Of a DNA stretch of 64,000 nucleotides, positions 25,301 through 34,606 are shown one piece after another. The position numbers and the translations under genes were made by a program. Position 1 is the first letter of the stretch. Each line of letters opens with the position of its first letter. The stretch lies in the NCBI RefSeq assembly GCF_029892785.1, contig NZ_JARXXA010000018.1, positions 1 through 64,000 on the forward strand, in the 5' to 3' direction. The stretch is from Parabacteroides sp. PH5-46 (lineage in GTDB: Bacteria; Bacteroidota; Bacteroidia; Bacteroidales; Tannerellaceae). Under the pieces are notes generated by a model that saw only the letters and a program-made list of their open reading frames with translations, had not been told where the DNA came from and did no database searches.

Positions 25301-28300
25301 TTTGTAGATACCGGAGCTCTTACTAAACAAACGTATCTGGGTTCAGTAAAGACGCAAATAGGACATACGAAATGTGCAGCTGGTATTGCCGGATTAATCA
25401 AAGCTACTTTAGCTGTACAGCAAGGGATTATTCCTCCTATTTCGCACATGAACCACCCGAATGGCTATTATAATGAAAACAGCAATCCATTTGTGTTTAA
25501 TACAAACCCGGCCTTATGGAAAAGTGAAAAACGAATAGCCGGAGTTAGTGCTTTTGGTTTCGGAGGTACTAACTTTCATATCGTACTTGAAAACTATCCG
25601 GAAAACAAAGCCAATGAAAAACCGCCATTGGAAGTATGGCCTTCAGAGCTATTCGTCTTCTGGGGAGCAACAATGGATGATGCTAAAGGGCAAATGCAAA
25701 AGATAAAGGATTTGCTGACCCTGAACGATAATATAGCTCTGAAAGATATTGCTTATATGCTGGCAGTTTACAGCAAAGAGAATATTCAGATTTCGATAGT
25801 AGCCGGCAGTGTTGAAGAGCTCTTAAAGAAAATAGATATTGCAAAAGAGAATAAGCGAGACCTTGCTATATTTTATCGAGAAGCAAAGGATGGTAAAGTT
25901 GCTTTCTTATTCTCCGGACAGGGAAGCCAGCGCATTAATATGGGGTTAGACCTGTTTGCTGCTATTCCGTCCATGCGTCGGTTGCTGAAAGAAAACCCAC
26001 AGTATGAAGAGATTCTTTTCCCGCATACGGCCTTTAACGAAGAAGCGAAGAAAAGGCAACAAACAACTATTACCGATACCCGTAATGCGCAACCTTTATT
26101 AGGTATTATTGATTTTGCTATTGCCGAATACTTACAATCGTTGGGTATAAAACCCGATATGGTAGCCGGACATAGTTATGGAGAGGTGGCAGCTTTGTGC
26201 TTTGCCGGTGCTTTTGCCCCCGAAAACTTAGTTTCGCTGAGTCGCGAAAGAGCACAGGCTATATTGGATGCCATAGAAGAAGACAAAGGAAAGATGGCGG
26301 CTATCAGCAATGTACCCGAGGCAGAGCTAAAAGAATTGCTTGCCGGTGAAACAGAGGTATGGGCTGTTAATTACAATTCTCCCAAACAGATTGTGTTGGC
26401 AGGTACTTCCAACGGTATAACTGAATTTGTTAAAAAAGTAACGGAAAAAGGAATTGCATGCAAAGAAATAAATGTAGCATGCGCTTTCCATAGTCCGTTA
26501 TTAGCCAAGTCTAAAGAATTATACGCCGATGTATTAAAGAAGATTACCTTTAAAAAGCCCAAAATACAGGTATGGTCTAATACTACAGCCGAGATATATC
26601 CAACGAAAGGTGCCGAGATAAAAGCACGCCTGTCCGAACATCTGGTACAGCCTGTATTATTCTCGAAACAACTGGAGAATATGTACAACGCGGGAGCCCG
26701 TATCTTTATTGAAACAGGCCCCGGAAGAGTATTGACAGGATTGGCCCAGAATACGCTGGCTGATGATATAGTTGCCATACAGACCGAAAATAAAGGCAGC
26801 GAAGGTATTACCTATCTGCTCAAAGCATTAGGACAGTATCTGGCGACTGGAAAAGAATTTAATCTTGAAAAGCTGTTTGAAAACCGTAACGTTTCGACGA
26901 TTGATATCGACAATATCGAACAGTACAAAAAGAAATCTACTATATGGTTTATTAATGGGCAGAACGCCATTCCTTCCGACAAGAAAATGCTGTCGGGAGA
27001 CATTTATCCGATAACAAAAATATTCAGTAATAACATGGGAAAAGATATATTCAGCGGTAACGCAAACCCCGACAAAGTAATGTTGGAATACTTAGATAGC
27101 CTTAAAAAGATGATCGAAAATCAACGCGAAATGATACAAAATCAGCGCGATGTTATGTTGGGCTATTTTGGTCAGTACGAACCAGTTCAGCGCACAGCTA
27201 TGCCGCGTTATCAAAATCCTATCATCCTGGAAGATGCTCCTCAGGCGGCAATTGAAGAAGGCGAAGCCGTACAACTGTCCGAGAGTACAGTTACTACCTT
27301 GAATATAGCGTCGTTAACCACCGATCAACTGAAAGAAATTGTATTGGAAGTTGTCAGTGATAAAACAGGCTATCCACCGGAAATGCTGGATATGGACATG
27401 GATATGGAAGCTGATTTAAGTATCGACTCAATCAAACGTATGGAAATCATCGGAGGTTTAAGAGAGAAACTTACCTTCCCCGAACGACTTGCTGAAATAG
27501 AAGGCATTGTAGAGAAGATGGCTGCTATTAAGACGTTGAGAAATATGATTGCGTGGATTGAAGAACTCGGACAAATGAGTTTCGATTCAGTTCCAGCCAA
27601 AGCAGAACAAACAACAGACGAAGATAAAACCAAAGAAGTAGAAATAACAGATAGCAACATAATTCCGGTAGATGAAACCGAGTTGGCAAGGCTATGCTTT
27701 GAATTGAAAGAATCTCCTATATCTAAAGAAGATGTTCTTTCTATTGAAGGGAATTATTTTGCCCTGACGGATGACGGAGGAGAGAATCCGTATGCTGTCA
27801 CAGTAAAAGAACTGCTAGAAAAACAGGGGGCTAAAGTTGATTTGATCACAAAAGAAACAACAGATTTATCAGCCTACGACGGATTAATCGTTATGAATAT
27901 TTCTTCGTCTCCAGAGCGTTACACTGTAGAACATTTATTCAAATTCTTAAAGGCTGGCGATATGAATCGACTGAGAAGCATATTCTCTTTCAGTGATTTA
28001 ATGTCAAAAGTGTTAAATGGTAAAAAGATAAAAGACCTATCGGATATTCAGGGATTCCCTGGACTTATCAAGAGTTTGATGCATGAGTATCCCGATATTA
28101 ATTTCAGAGTAGTAGGTTCTCATACTCCTTTCGATATAACAACATTGCCACAGATTATTCTTGATGAGTTATCTGTAAAGGAAAAGTTTCCTGAAGTTAT
28201 CTACAAAAACCAGGAACGTTTTCAATTCGATATAAAAGCCGAGGAAGTAAAGATAAACGGAGAGCCTATCTTGGATATAGATGAAAACTCTGTTGTACTT

Positions 28301-29131
28301 GTCTTAGGAGGAGCACAAGGTATAACTCCCGAATTAGTATCTCAACTATCGCTTGATTATCCCTGCACATATATCTTGGCAGGACGTTCATCCCAACTTG
28401 AAGACTCGGAAAAGTATTCATCGTTACAAACGCGAGATGAGATAAGAAAATATCTCATCTCAGAAGAAAACATGAAAGTACCGGCAGATATTGAAAAAAG
28501 GCTGCAGGTAATATATAAGTCTAACCAGATTGGCCAGGCCATAGAGAAAATAAAAGCAGCAGGAGGAAAAGCTGTTTATAAAACGGTAGATGCAAAAAAC
28601 AGTAAAGAGTTTAAAGCATTTATAAATGCCCTTAAGAAAGAATATGGTAAAATAGACGGAGTAATCCATGCGGCAGGTATATTAGATGATAAATTATTTG
28701 CCGACAAAACATGGGAGTCTTTCGAAAATGTATACCAGACAAAGGTTAATCCGCTGGAAGTGATTGTAAACGCATTATTGCCCAATCTTAAATTTTTGGT
28801 AATGTTCAGTAGCGTATCTTCTGCTTTTGGTAACAGAGGACAGTGTGACTATGCAGCAGGTAATAGCGTATTTGATTTACTGTCTATCATTTTACTTGAA
28901 AAAAAGATTCCTACGCGTGTATTATCTTTTAACTGGGGCCCATGGAAAGGAGCCGGTATGGTTTCTGATTTGCTTGAAAACGAATTCAGAAAAAGAGGTG
29001 TAGGCATGATTCCTCTTAAAGAAGGAGGGGAGTTTTTTGTAAAAGAATTAAAATATGGTAAAGAACCTGCTGTTTTGGCAATGGGAGGTAATGCATCGGT
29101 TATTGAAAATTTCTTGAAAGGACAGGCATAG
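22334..29131 (+). CDS. Iterative type I PKS subunit: ER-like, ER-like, KS-AT-ACP-KR
   Basis: A 2265-residue multidomain synthase. Residues about 1-215 and 285-560 are two TIM-barrel domains of the nitronate monooxygenase/FabK/PfaD flavin family; the second keeps PITQGPMARIS and GGHVGP and probably acts as enoyl reductase. The ketosynthase (about 645-1095) has the triad C836, H971, H1011. The acyltransferase (about 1180-1480) has FLFSGQGSQ and S1281 in GHSYGE. One ACP carries S1699 in DLSIDSIKR, the form seen in PUFA synthases. A ketoreductase closes the chain, with LVLGGAQGIT and Y2173 in DYAAGN. It heads a nine-gene operon. The product is unknown, perhaps a reduced lipid-like polyketide. Confidence 0.9.
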   Translation: MESYTKDVLVFSPFYIPDVKLALKTIEAGAFPVLYLNQCKETSENALKELSEKTDESFGVYISLGLEGIKLPKNVTRVILPIGSRISVGKGVEVLFQAYSPEDVSTLISQGVSSIIIKGNEAGGKVANESSFILFQKVVDTCKKKNVKLYVQGGVGVHTSAAFLALGAQGVVLDSQVATFPECSAPMELKNICKKLNGNETVVIDGFRVLHRTNSPKLPENPKAEDLYPFLGGYDLSENYLPMGQDITLSVDYLNQYKNLKNLIFAIHEAAYGHLRQAKSLTIIGENSEFAKDLGVKYPITQGPMARISDTPEFISNVADEGAMPFLALSLMTGEPCRNLLKETSERLKDRPWGVGILGFISPQMLEEQTGYIIESKPKVVLIAGGRPSLAAPFEKEGIKVLLHVPSVSLLDMFLKEGAKHFIFEGRESGGHVGPIMSLVLWEKQINRLLKEDNQSLISVLFAGGIHDSLSSAFVGIMAATLAAKGVKVGVQMGTSYLYTKEAVKSGAIQSEYQKQIIEKNETILLEAALGQETRAVETPFTEFFQKEKQKMLDGGMDAKEAWMKLEELNLGRSRIAAKGMERKNGKLVKLSNEEQIEKGLYMTGAVTSLLHKPLTMKTLHKRVAVDNNELIRQLKDIEIPDYAADPMDIAIVGMECIFPDAKNKDEYWKNLFIGKDTITEVPDTRWNKEVFYKPDVRDTDYSTSKWGGFIPTIDFDPVEFGITPQSLSSIEPVQLLSLYVAKRALEDAGYSDLSAVDLDNTSVFFGAEGATDLAYTYMIRSGLMQLFGKLPDEVDEAMPKLTEDSFPGVLSNVIAGRIANRLNLGGRNYTVDAACASSLAAMDVACQELVSNRSDMVIAGGADFHNGINDYLMFSSTYALSKKGKPASFSNEADGIVLGEGIGVVVLKRLKDAKRDGNKIYAVIKAIEGSSDGRSLGLTAPNRKGQINALARTYRRAGILPSQVGFVEAHGTGTVVGDKTELSALTDIFVDTGALTKQTYLGSVKTQIGHTKCAAGIAGLIKATLAVQQGIIPPISHMNHPNGYYNENSNPFVFNTNPALWKSEKRIAGVSAFGFGGTNFHIVLENYPENKANEKPPLEVWPSELFVFWGATMDDAKGQMQKIKDLLTLNDNIALKDIAYMLAVYSKENIQISIVAGSVEELLKKIDIAKENKRDLAIFYREAKDGKVAFLFSGQGSQRINMGLDLFAAIPSMRRLLKENPQYEEILFPHTAFNEEAKKRQQTTITDTRNAQPLLGIIDFAIAEYLQSLGIKPDMVAGHSYGEVAALCFAGAFAPENLVSLSRERAQAILDAIEEDKGKMAAISNVPEAELKELLAGETEVWAVNYNSPKQIVLAGTSNGITEFVKKVTEKGIACKEINVACAFHSPLLAKSKELYADVLKKITFKKPKIQVWSNTTAEIYPTKGAEIKARLSEHLVQPVLFSKQLENMYNAGARIFIETGPGRVLTGLAQNTLADDIVAIQTENKGSEGITYLLKALGQYLATGKEFNLEKLFENRNVSTIDIDNIEQYKKKSTIWFINGQNAIPSDKKMLSGDIYPITKIFSNNMGKDIFSGNANPDKVMLEYLDSLKKMIENQREMIQNQRDVMLGYFGQYEPVQRTAMPRYQNPIILEDAPQAAIEEGEAVQLSESTVTTLNIASLTTDQLKEIVLEVVSDKTGYPPEMLDMDMDMEADLSIDSIKRMEIIGGLREKLTFPERLAEIEGIVEKMAAIKTLRNMIAWIEELGQMSFDSVPAKAEQTTDEDKTKEVEITDSNIIPVDETELARLCFELKESPISKEDVLSIEGNYFALTDDGGENPYAVTVKELLEKQGAKVDLITKETTDLSAYDGLIVMNISSSPERYTVEHLFKFLKAGDMNRLRSIFSFSDLMSKVLNGKKIKDLSDIQGFPGLIKSLMHEYPDINFRVVGSHTPFDITTLPQIILDELSVKEKFPEVIYKNQERFQFDIKAEEVKINGEPILDIDENSVVLVLGGAQGITPELVSQLSLDYPCTYILAGRSSQLEDSEKYSSLQTRDEIRKYLISEENMKVPADIEKRLQVIYKSNQIGQAIEKIKAAGGKAVYKTVDAKNSKEFKAFINALKKEYGKIDGVIHAAGILDDKLFADKTWESFENVYQTKVNPLEVIVNALLPNLKFLVMFSSVSSAFGNRGQCDYAAGNSVFDLLSIILLEKKIPTRVLSFNWGPWKGAGMVSDLLENEFRKRGVGMIPLKEGGEFFVKELKYGKEPAVLAMGGNASVIENFLKGQA

Positions 29132-29134
29132 TTA

Positions 29135-32100
29135 ATGACACCAAACAATATAGATATAGACAAAGATATTGCCATCGTTGGTATGTCGTGCCTTTTTCCC
29201 GGCGCACATAATGTAGACCAATACTGGCATAACTTAGTAAACGGAGTCGATTCCATCATTGAAGCTCCTGCTGAGCGTATCGATCCGATGTATTTCCAGA
29301 AAGGCGAAGCTGCCTATGACCGTTTTTATTGTAATAGAGGAGGCTTTCTGGATATCCCGATGATAGACCCCATGAAGTACGGATTTCTCCCCATCGCAGC
29401 CAAAGGTATGGAGCCTGAACAGTTGTTCATGATGAAATTAGCCTTTGAAGCATTGGAAGATGCGGGAGTATTCCAGAAAAATATCTCATTGGAGAACGGC
29501 TGCGTAATCATTGGAAAGGGAAATTTCGGGAACCTGTCTTCCATGCGGAATATGGATATTATCAATACAAGCGTGCAAGTAGCTGAAGTAGTAAAAGCAT
29601 GTATCCCTACTATTTCCGACGAAGACCTGGAAAGAATTCGAAAAGCTTATCAGGCACAAAAAGGAGAAATAAAACCGGATACTGCTATTGCACTAATGCC
29701 TAACCTGATTGCAGCTTTGGTAACGAATAAGTTGAACATGCACGGACCGGCATATACTGTAGACGGAGCATGTGCCAGTTCGGCTATCGCTATTAATCAT
29801 GCCAGCGAGCTGCTTCTTAGCGGACAATGTGATATTGCACTTGCAGCCGGTATACATACCGCTCAAAGTGCGATGTTTCAAGCCTCGTTCAATATGTTGG
29901 GAGCTATATCTTATAAAGGGGTTATTTCGCCTTTTAGTGAAGATGCTGACGGACTATTGCCTAGTGAAGGGGGAGGAGCTCTTGTTCTTAAAACTTTAAA
30001 AAAGGCGATTGAAGATGATGACAGAGTATATGCCGTAATCAAAGCTTCAGCTGTTTTTAGTGATGGTTCAGGGGTAAGTGTGATGGCCCCGAATACAGTG
30101 GGGCAACAGCTAACGATAGCTAAAGCATGGGAAAAAGTAAACCTGAATCCTCAAGATATCGGATTGATTGAAGCCCACGGCACGGCTACTATTGCCGGTG
30201 ATAAGGTGGAAATTAATACATTGAATGAATTTTTCGGGAAAGATCCATCATTGCCTAAAATATGGCTGGGTTCTGTTAAATCAAACATAGGACATACAAT
30301 GCCTGCTGCCGGGATGGCGGGAGTTATGAAAGTAGCACTTGCTTTGTATCATCGCCAGATACCACCAACCTTGCATGCCGAAAGGCCTGCAAAAGCGTTG
30401 GTTGATTCGCGTTTTGAACTTCCTCAAACAGCAGTTGATTGGGATGGAGATAAGTATCCTTTGGTAGCAGGTGTTAATGCTTTCGGTTTTGGGGGGATAA
30501 ACTCCCATGTTATCATGACTGCTTATGACAATAAACCAGAGAATCTTATTCCGGATAATAAGATAGTCATCAAACGTTCATTCAAATACGCATATCTTGT
30601 AGCTGCCAATACAAAAGAAGAAATGCTGGCTAAGATTGATAAAAGGTATTGGATGGGAGCTAAAGGTAAATATAAACTTGTCATATTTGATCCTACTGAT
30701 GAACGAATTGCAAGAGCTCGCTCTATTGTAGAAAAAGATAAGCCTTGGAAAGGTCGGATGGATATATGGTTCTCCAACGAACCTTTGCTTGAAAAGGATG
30801 GCAAATTAGCCTTTCTCTTTTCAGGATTCAACATGGAAATGGATGTGGAAGTCAATACCGTTGCCGACTATTTCGAGTTGGAACGTCCACGTGATATGGC
30901 TGAACAGGGTTTATTGAACCATTCGTTAAAGCTTTACCATATAAACAACTTACTGGATACTTCCCTTAAAAAACTGGGAGTTACTCCTAATATGAATGCA
31001 GGTCATAGTATCGGGGAATGGCATGCAGGAAAGGCATCAGGATTGGTAACAGATGAGAATGTGAAATCCATGATGGAAGCTTGGGTAAAAGACCTAAACC
31101 AGGAGATTGATGAAAACACCCAAGCTCCGAACGACGATTACGACTCTAAGCTTGAAGATGTTTACTTCGTAGCTGTAGGTTGTGGCTATAAAGAATTGGA
31201 ACCCATAATAAAAGATATCCCCGAGTTATATCTGTCAAACGATAATTGCAATACACAAGTGTTGATGTGTGGGAAGCGTGAGGCTGTAGACGAGATGTGC
31301 GAACGTTTGAAAAAGCATCAAATCTTTAATCAGGAACTGCCTTACAAATCGGGTTACCATACCCCGTTTATCGCTAAACATATCGGTATATTAGATTACT
31401 GCCTGAATCAAATAGAAGAACTGAAAGAACCAACTATTCCTATTTGGTCGGCAACGTCTTTGGAGCAATATCCTACTGATATGGGTGAATACAGGAAACT
31501 TACATTTGAGCATCTTACGTCACACGTTCGTTTCAGGGAGTTGATTGACAAATTATACACCCAGGAAAAAGCGCGTGTTTTTATTCAAATAGGAGCGGGT
31601 TCCTTAACAGGTTTTGTAGATGATATTCTGCGTGATGAAAATTATAGTACCATTTCAACCTATAATCCGGGCAAATCGGGTATAGAACAATTACGACGAG
31701 TACTTGCTCTTTTGTATATTGAAGGAAAAGAGGTCGATACACTATTTATCAGAAATGGGGAAATGTCTAAAGTTGTAGGACAGGAGTTGGAAATTGAAGG
31801 TTTTTCTCCTTTCGTGACAGAATTCCCATTAATAAAGGAGGTATTGAAGAAACAAAGCAGATTCGATTTTTCTTCTTATGAAGAAAACACTAATAGCAAT
31901 CAACCTCTGGCGCAAAAAGTAAATGAGAATATCCGTGAGATGTCTTTAGCTCAGAAAGAGATGCTTGATATTATGGATGAAGTAAAATCGTTGGAGCAAA
32001 AATTCAATATAACAAATGGTATTTCTCAAATTCAAACCAAAGAAAAGGTAATTCAGCCAGCTATACAGAAAAAAACTATTGCTAACGTAAAAAAAGCGTT

Positions 32101-33556
32101 CAAAGAGGAAACCAGCATTACTACTAGGGATTATCCTTATATAACAGACCATACAGTTGTGAAACAACCTGATTACTGGACGGTTGTCGAAGATTTCGAT
32201 GTGGTAATCCCTATGACGATGAGTATTGAGCTGATGATGGAAATTGCGGAAAAACATGTTTCTGCCCAAAAGGTTTTAGGATTATCCTCCTTTAGTATTT
32301 TCCAATGGATGAACATTTTTCATGAATTCAGGTTGCAAATCGAAGGTCGTTGGATATCAGACGACCTGATGAAATTGGAAATGAAAAACTTCATCACTAC
32401 AGAGATTATGCTAGGAGACAAATATCCGGATCCGCCACAGAAATATGCAGGCGAGATAGACTTGGGTAAAAAGACGCATGAACCACCTACCCGTCAGTTT
32501 ATATATAAAGAATTGATGTTTCACGGACCTAATTACCAGGGAGTCGTAGAAGTTACAGAAGTGTGCGAAAACGGGATGAAGGCTGTAGTAAAAGATAGTG
32601 GAGGAAAAGCCTCTTTACTTGATACGTTGGGGCAGTTGATTGGTGTATATCTGCGAACAGTGGTTGAAGAAAATAATATTTGTTTTCCGGTAAGTGTAGG
32701 CAAGATTACCTTCTATCAGGATTTCCATGACCAGGGCGGTATCTTTGATTTTACATTGGTAGTTACTGAAATAAACGATGATTTCATCAATGGTGATATG
32801 ATTCTCAAACGTGGTGGTAAAGTATGGTGCATTGCTGAAAACTGGCTGAATAAACGTTTTGAAATGGACAATGCCTTATGGGATATCATCAATACACCAC
32901 TTGAAAATAAGCTGGCGAAACAATTAGAGGGGACTCCCCTTATGTATTTCGATCTTGCTTATCCTAAAACAGGTAGTTGGCCGTTTATTGAGAAAAGGTA
33001 TTTAAACCGAGAAGAAAAGGTTCACTTGAAAGGATTGTTGCTTAACAAGCGCAGACCCTATATCATTAGTCGTATTGCTATTAAAGATGCCATCCGTACT
33101 TACATTAATGAGAAATACGGAAAAAAATCATATCCTATTGAAATAGCAATAGAGCACGACGAAAGAGGTAAACCATTAGCCAAAGGATTGGATGAACTGG
33201 AAGGATTGGAAATCTCTCTCTCTCACAAAGGAAATGAATCTGTTGCACTCGTATCGGAAAAGCCGGTTGGCGTTGATATAGAACAGATAGAAGAGAGAAG
33301 TCTGGACTTCATGGATATGTCTTTCACGGAAAAAGAACTGACTTTGCTAAAGGATAGAGAACAATCGGAATGGTCTACCCGGTTTTGGACAGCCAAAGAA
33401 GCCTATGGAAAAATGTTAGGAGTAGGATTGGAAGGCAATCCTAAAAAATATGAGATTGAAAGAATTGAAGGCGATTCTTTATTTATTGCTCAACAAGAGA
33501 TTTACACGTTTAAACATAAAGAAAAATACATTGTAGCATGGACACAGCAATTATAG
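29135..33556 (+). CDS. Iterative PKS subunit: KS-AT-DH with C-terminal PPTase
   Basis: A 1473-residue synthase. The ketosynthase (about 1-460) keeps C213, H348 and H387, so it is not a chain-length-factor type. The acyltransferase has S625 in GHSIGE and a YHTPF motif, but FLFSGFNM replaces the usual N-terminal GQGSQ. A dehydratase follows with H1006 and D1163 in LLDTLGQ. The last 130 residues are a Sfp-type phosphopantetheinyl transferase with D1381 (GVDIE) and WTAKEAYGK around K1421/E1422, so the system can activate its own carrier proteins. It starts 4 bp after the first subunit. The arrangement resembles enediyne and PUFA synthases split into two chains. Confidence 0.9.
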   Translation: MTPNNIDIDKDIAIVGMSCLFPGAHNVDQYWHNLVNGVDSIIEAPAERIDPMYFQKGEAAYDRFYCNRGGFLDIPMIDPMKYGFLPIAAKGMEPEQLFMMKLAFEALEDAGVFQKNISLENGCVIIGKGNFGNLSSMRNMDIINTSVQVAEVVKACIPTISDEDLERIRKAYQAQKGEIKPDTAIALMPNLIAALVTNKLNMHGPAYTVDGACASSAIAINHASELLLSGQCDIALAAGIHTAQSAMFQASFNMLGAISYKGVISPFSEDADGLLPSEGGGALVLKTLKKAIEDDDRVYAVIKASAVFSDGSGVSVMAPNTVGQQLTIAKAWEKVNLNPQDIGLIEAHGTATIAGDKVEINTLNEFFGKDPSLPKIWLGSVKSNIGHTMPAAGMAGVMKVALALYHRQIPPTLHAERPAKALVDSRFELPQTAVDWDGDKYPLVAGVNAFGFGGINSHVIMTAYDNKPENLIPDNKIVIKRSFKYAYLVAANTKEEMLAKIDKRYWMGAKGKYKLVIFDPTDERIARARSIVEKDKPWKGRMDIWFSNEPLLEKDGKLAFLFSGFNMEMDVEVNTVADYFELERPRDMAEQGLLNHSLKLYHINNLLDTSLKKLGVTPNMNAGHSIGEWHAGKASGLVTDENVKSMMEAWVKDLNQEIDENTQAPNDDYDSKLEDVYFVAVGCGYKELEPIIKDIPELYLSNDNCNTQVLMCGKREAVDEMCERLKKHQIFNQELPYKSGYHTPFIAKHIGILDYCLNQIEELKEPTIPIWSATSLEQYPTDMGEYRKLTFEHLTSHVRFRELIDKLYTQEKARVFIQIGAGSLTGFVDDILRDENYSTISTYNPGKSGIEQLRRVLALLYIEGKEVDTLFIRNGEMSKVVGQELEIEGFSPFVTEFPLIKEVLKKQSRFDFSSYEENTNSNQPLAQKVNENIREMSLAQKEMLDIMDEVKSLEQKFNITNGISQIQTKEKVIQPAIQKKTIANVKKAFKEETSITTRDYPYITDHTVVKQPDYWTVVEDFDVVIPMTMSIELMMEIAEKHVSAQKVLGLSSFSIFQWMNIFHEFRLQIEGRWISDDLMKLEMKNFITTEIMLGDKYPDPPQKYAGEIDLGKKTHEPPTRQFIYKELMFHGPNYQGVVEVTEVCENGMKAVVKDSGGKASLLDTLGQLIGVYLRTVVEENNICFPVSVGKITFYQDFHDQGGIFDFTLVVTEINDDFINGDMILKRGGKVWCIAENWLNKRFEMDNALWDIINTPLENKLAKQLEGTPLMYFDLAYPKTGSWPFIEKRYLNREEKVHLKGLLLNKRRPYIISRIAIKDAIRTYINEKYGKKSYPIEIAIEHDERGKPLAKGLDELEGLEISLSHKGNESVALVSEKPVGVDIEQIEERSLDFMDMSFTEKELTLLKDREQSEWSTRFWTAKEAYGKMLGVGLEGNPKKYEIERIEGDSLFIAQQEIYTFKHKEKYIVAWTQQL

Positions 33557-33846
33557 CCAAAAAGCAACAAAGTGAAATCGTATTCGAACAACTAAAAGAG
33601 TTTGTTGCTGATATCATTGGAAGTGATGTCATTGAAGAAATAGGGATAACCAAGGAAAGTGTTTTTACAAAAAACCTGGAGATGGATAGTATAGAAATTG
33701 TTGCCTTTGCGGAAAAAGTAAAGAAGAAATACGGACATGAAATAGATTTTATTTCATGGATATCTCAAATGAAATTTCAGGATTTGTATAACTTGTCTGT
33801 TGGGCAGGTGGTAGATTACATAGTAAGTGGGCATGATTCGAATTAA
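33538..33846 (+). CDS. Free-standing acyl carrier protein
   Basis: A 102-residue carrier protein with the 4'-phosphopantetheine attachment serine in LEMDSIEIVAFAEKV (about residue 51). It overlaps the end of the preceding PKS gene by 19 bp, so expression is coupled and it is very likely loaded by the PPTase domain just encoded. It may accept the finished chain or a starter unit. Its DSIE motif differs from the DSIKR of the integrated carrier, suggesting it meets a different partner. Confidence 0.88.
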   Translation: MDTAIIAKKQQSEIVFEQLKEFVADIIGSDVIEEIGITKESVFTKNLEMDSIEIVAFAEKVKKKYGHEIDFISWISQMKFQDLYNLSVGQVVDYIVSGHDSN

Positions 33847-34582
33847 TAACAACGATTTTTATATACTGGAAATGAATGAAGGTGCAGCAGAAACTGTTGT
33901 AATGATTCATGGTATATTTACAAATCTGTCTGTTTATTATTTCTCTATTGCACAAGAATTAGCTAAGAAATATCATGTTGTTCTTTATGATTTAAAAGGG
34001 CATGGACTCAGTGAAACAGCCGATTCAGGTTATGATTTGCAGTCGATGTCGAAAGACTTGCTGGGTATTTTATATGAACTTAATTTATCCAAAGTACATA
34101 TAGCAGGGTATAGTTATGGAGGGCTAATTGCTTTGTATATGGCTATACATCATCCTCAAGTGGTTGATAAATTGATTATTATTGAAACCCCGGACTTAAG
34201 TGATGGACAATCAAGGCCTTTACTGGAAGGATATGATAAATCTTTTTTAGACCAATATCTAAAAAGTTTATCTCTATCAACCAGTATAACACCCAGCCAA
34301 AGGAAGATTAGTAAAACACACCGGCAGGTTCAATACTTGTTTGAACATACAACGTTAAAAGAAGATTTAAGACAGGACTTGGATATGTTTGATAAAATAG
34401 CAGCGAATCCACCTGCAAACGAAACTCTTTTATTGTATGCCAAACAAACGGAATGTGCTAATGCCGCTACGTTTTTGCACCGGCATATAGATAAATCTTC
34501 TTTGTATTATGGAGAAGGTGACCATAGCATACCTGTACAGAATCCTGAATGGATTGTTGATAAAATAACAAGATTCCTGTAG
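33833..34582 (+). CDS. Alpha/beta-hydrolase, possible thioesterase of PKS operon
   Basis: A 249-residue alpha/beta-fold hydrolase. The nucleophile elbow is GYSYGG (Ser about 94), the oxyanion loop is MIHGIFTN (about 24-31), and the C-terminal histidine is in GEGDHSIPV. The ATG at 33833 overlaps the carrier-protein gene by 14 bp; an in-frame GTG lies 6 bp earlier. By position it probably releases the chain from the carrier protein as acid, ester or lactone. A role in resistance or in trimming stalled chains is also possible. Confidence 0.8.
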   Translation: MIRINNNDFYILEMNEGAAETVVMIHGIFTNLSVYYFSIAQELAKKYHVVLYDLKGHGLSETADSGYDLQSMSKDLLGILYELNLSKVHIAGYSYGGLIALYMAIHHPQVVDKLIIIETPDLSDGQSRPLLEGYDKSFLDQYLKSLSLSTSITPSQRKISKTHRQVQYLFEHTTLKEDLRQDLDMFDKIAANPPANETLLLYAKQTECANAATFLHRHIDKSSLYYGEGDHSIPVQNPEWIVDKITRFL

Positions 34583-34606
34583 TCTGACATAATATAATTT
34601 GCTTGT

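Noticed and set aside
29135-30540. Second KS as a chain-length factor without catalysis
   Set aside because: Cys213, His348 and His387 are all present, so it should be an active ketosynthase.
22334-33556. Fatty-acid synthase of primary metabolism
   Set aside because: Bacteroidales use a dissociated type II system for membrane lipids, and the domain set, transporters and hydrolase point to a specialised product.
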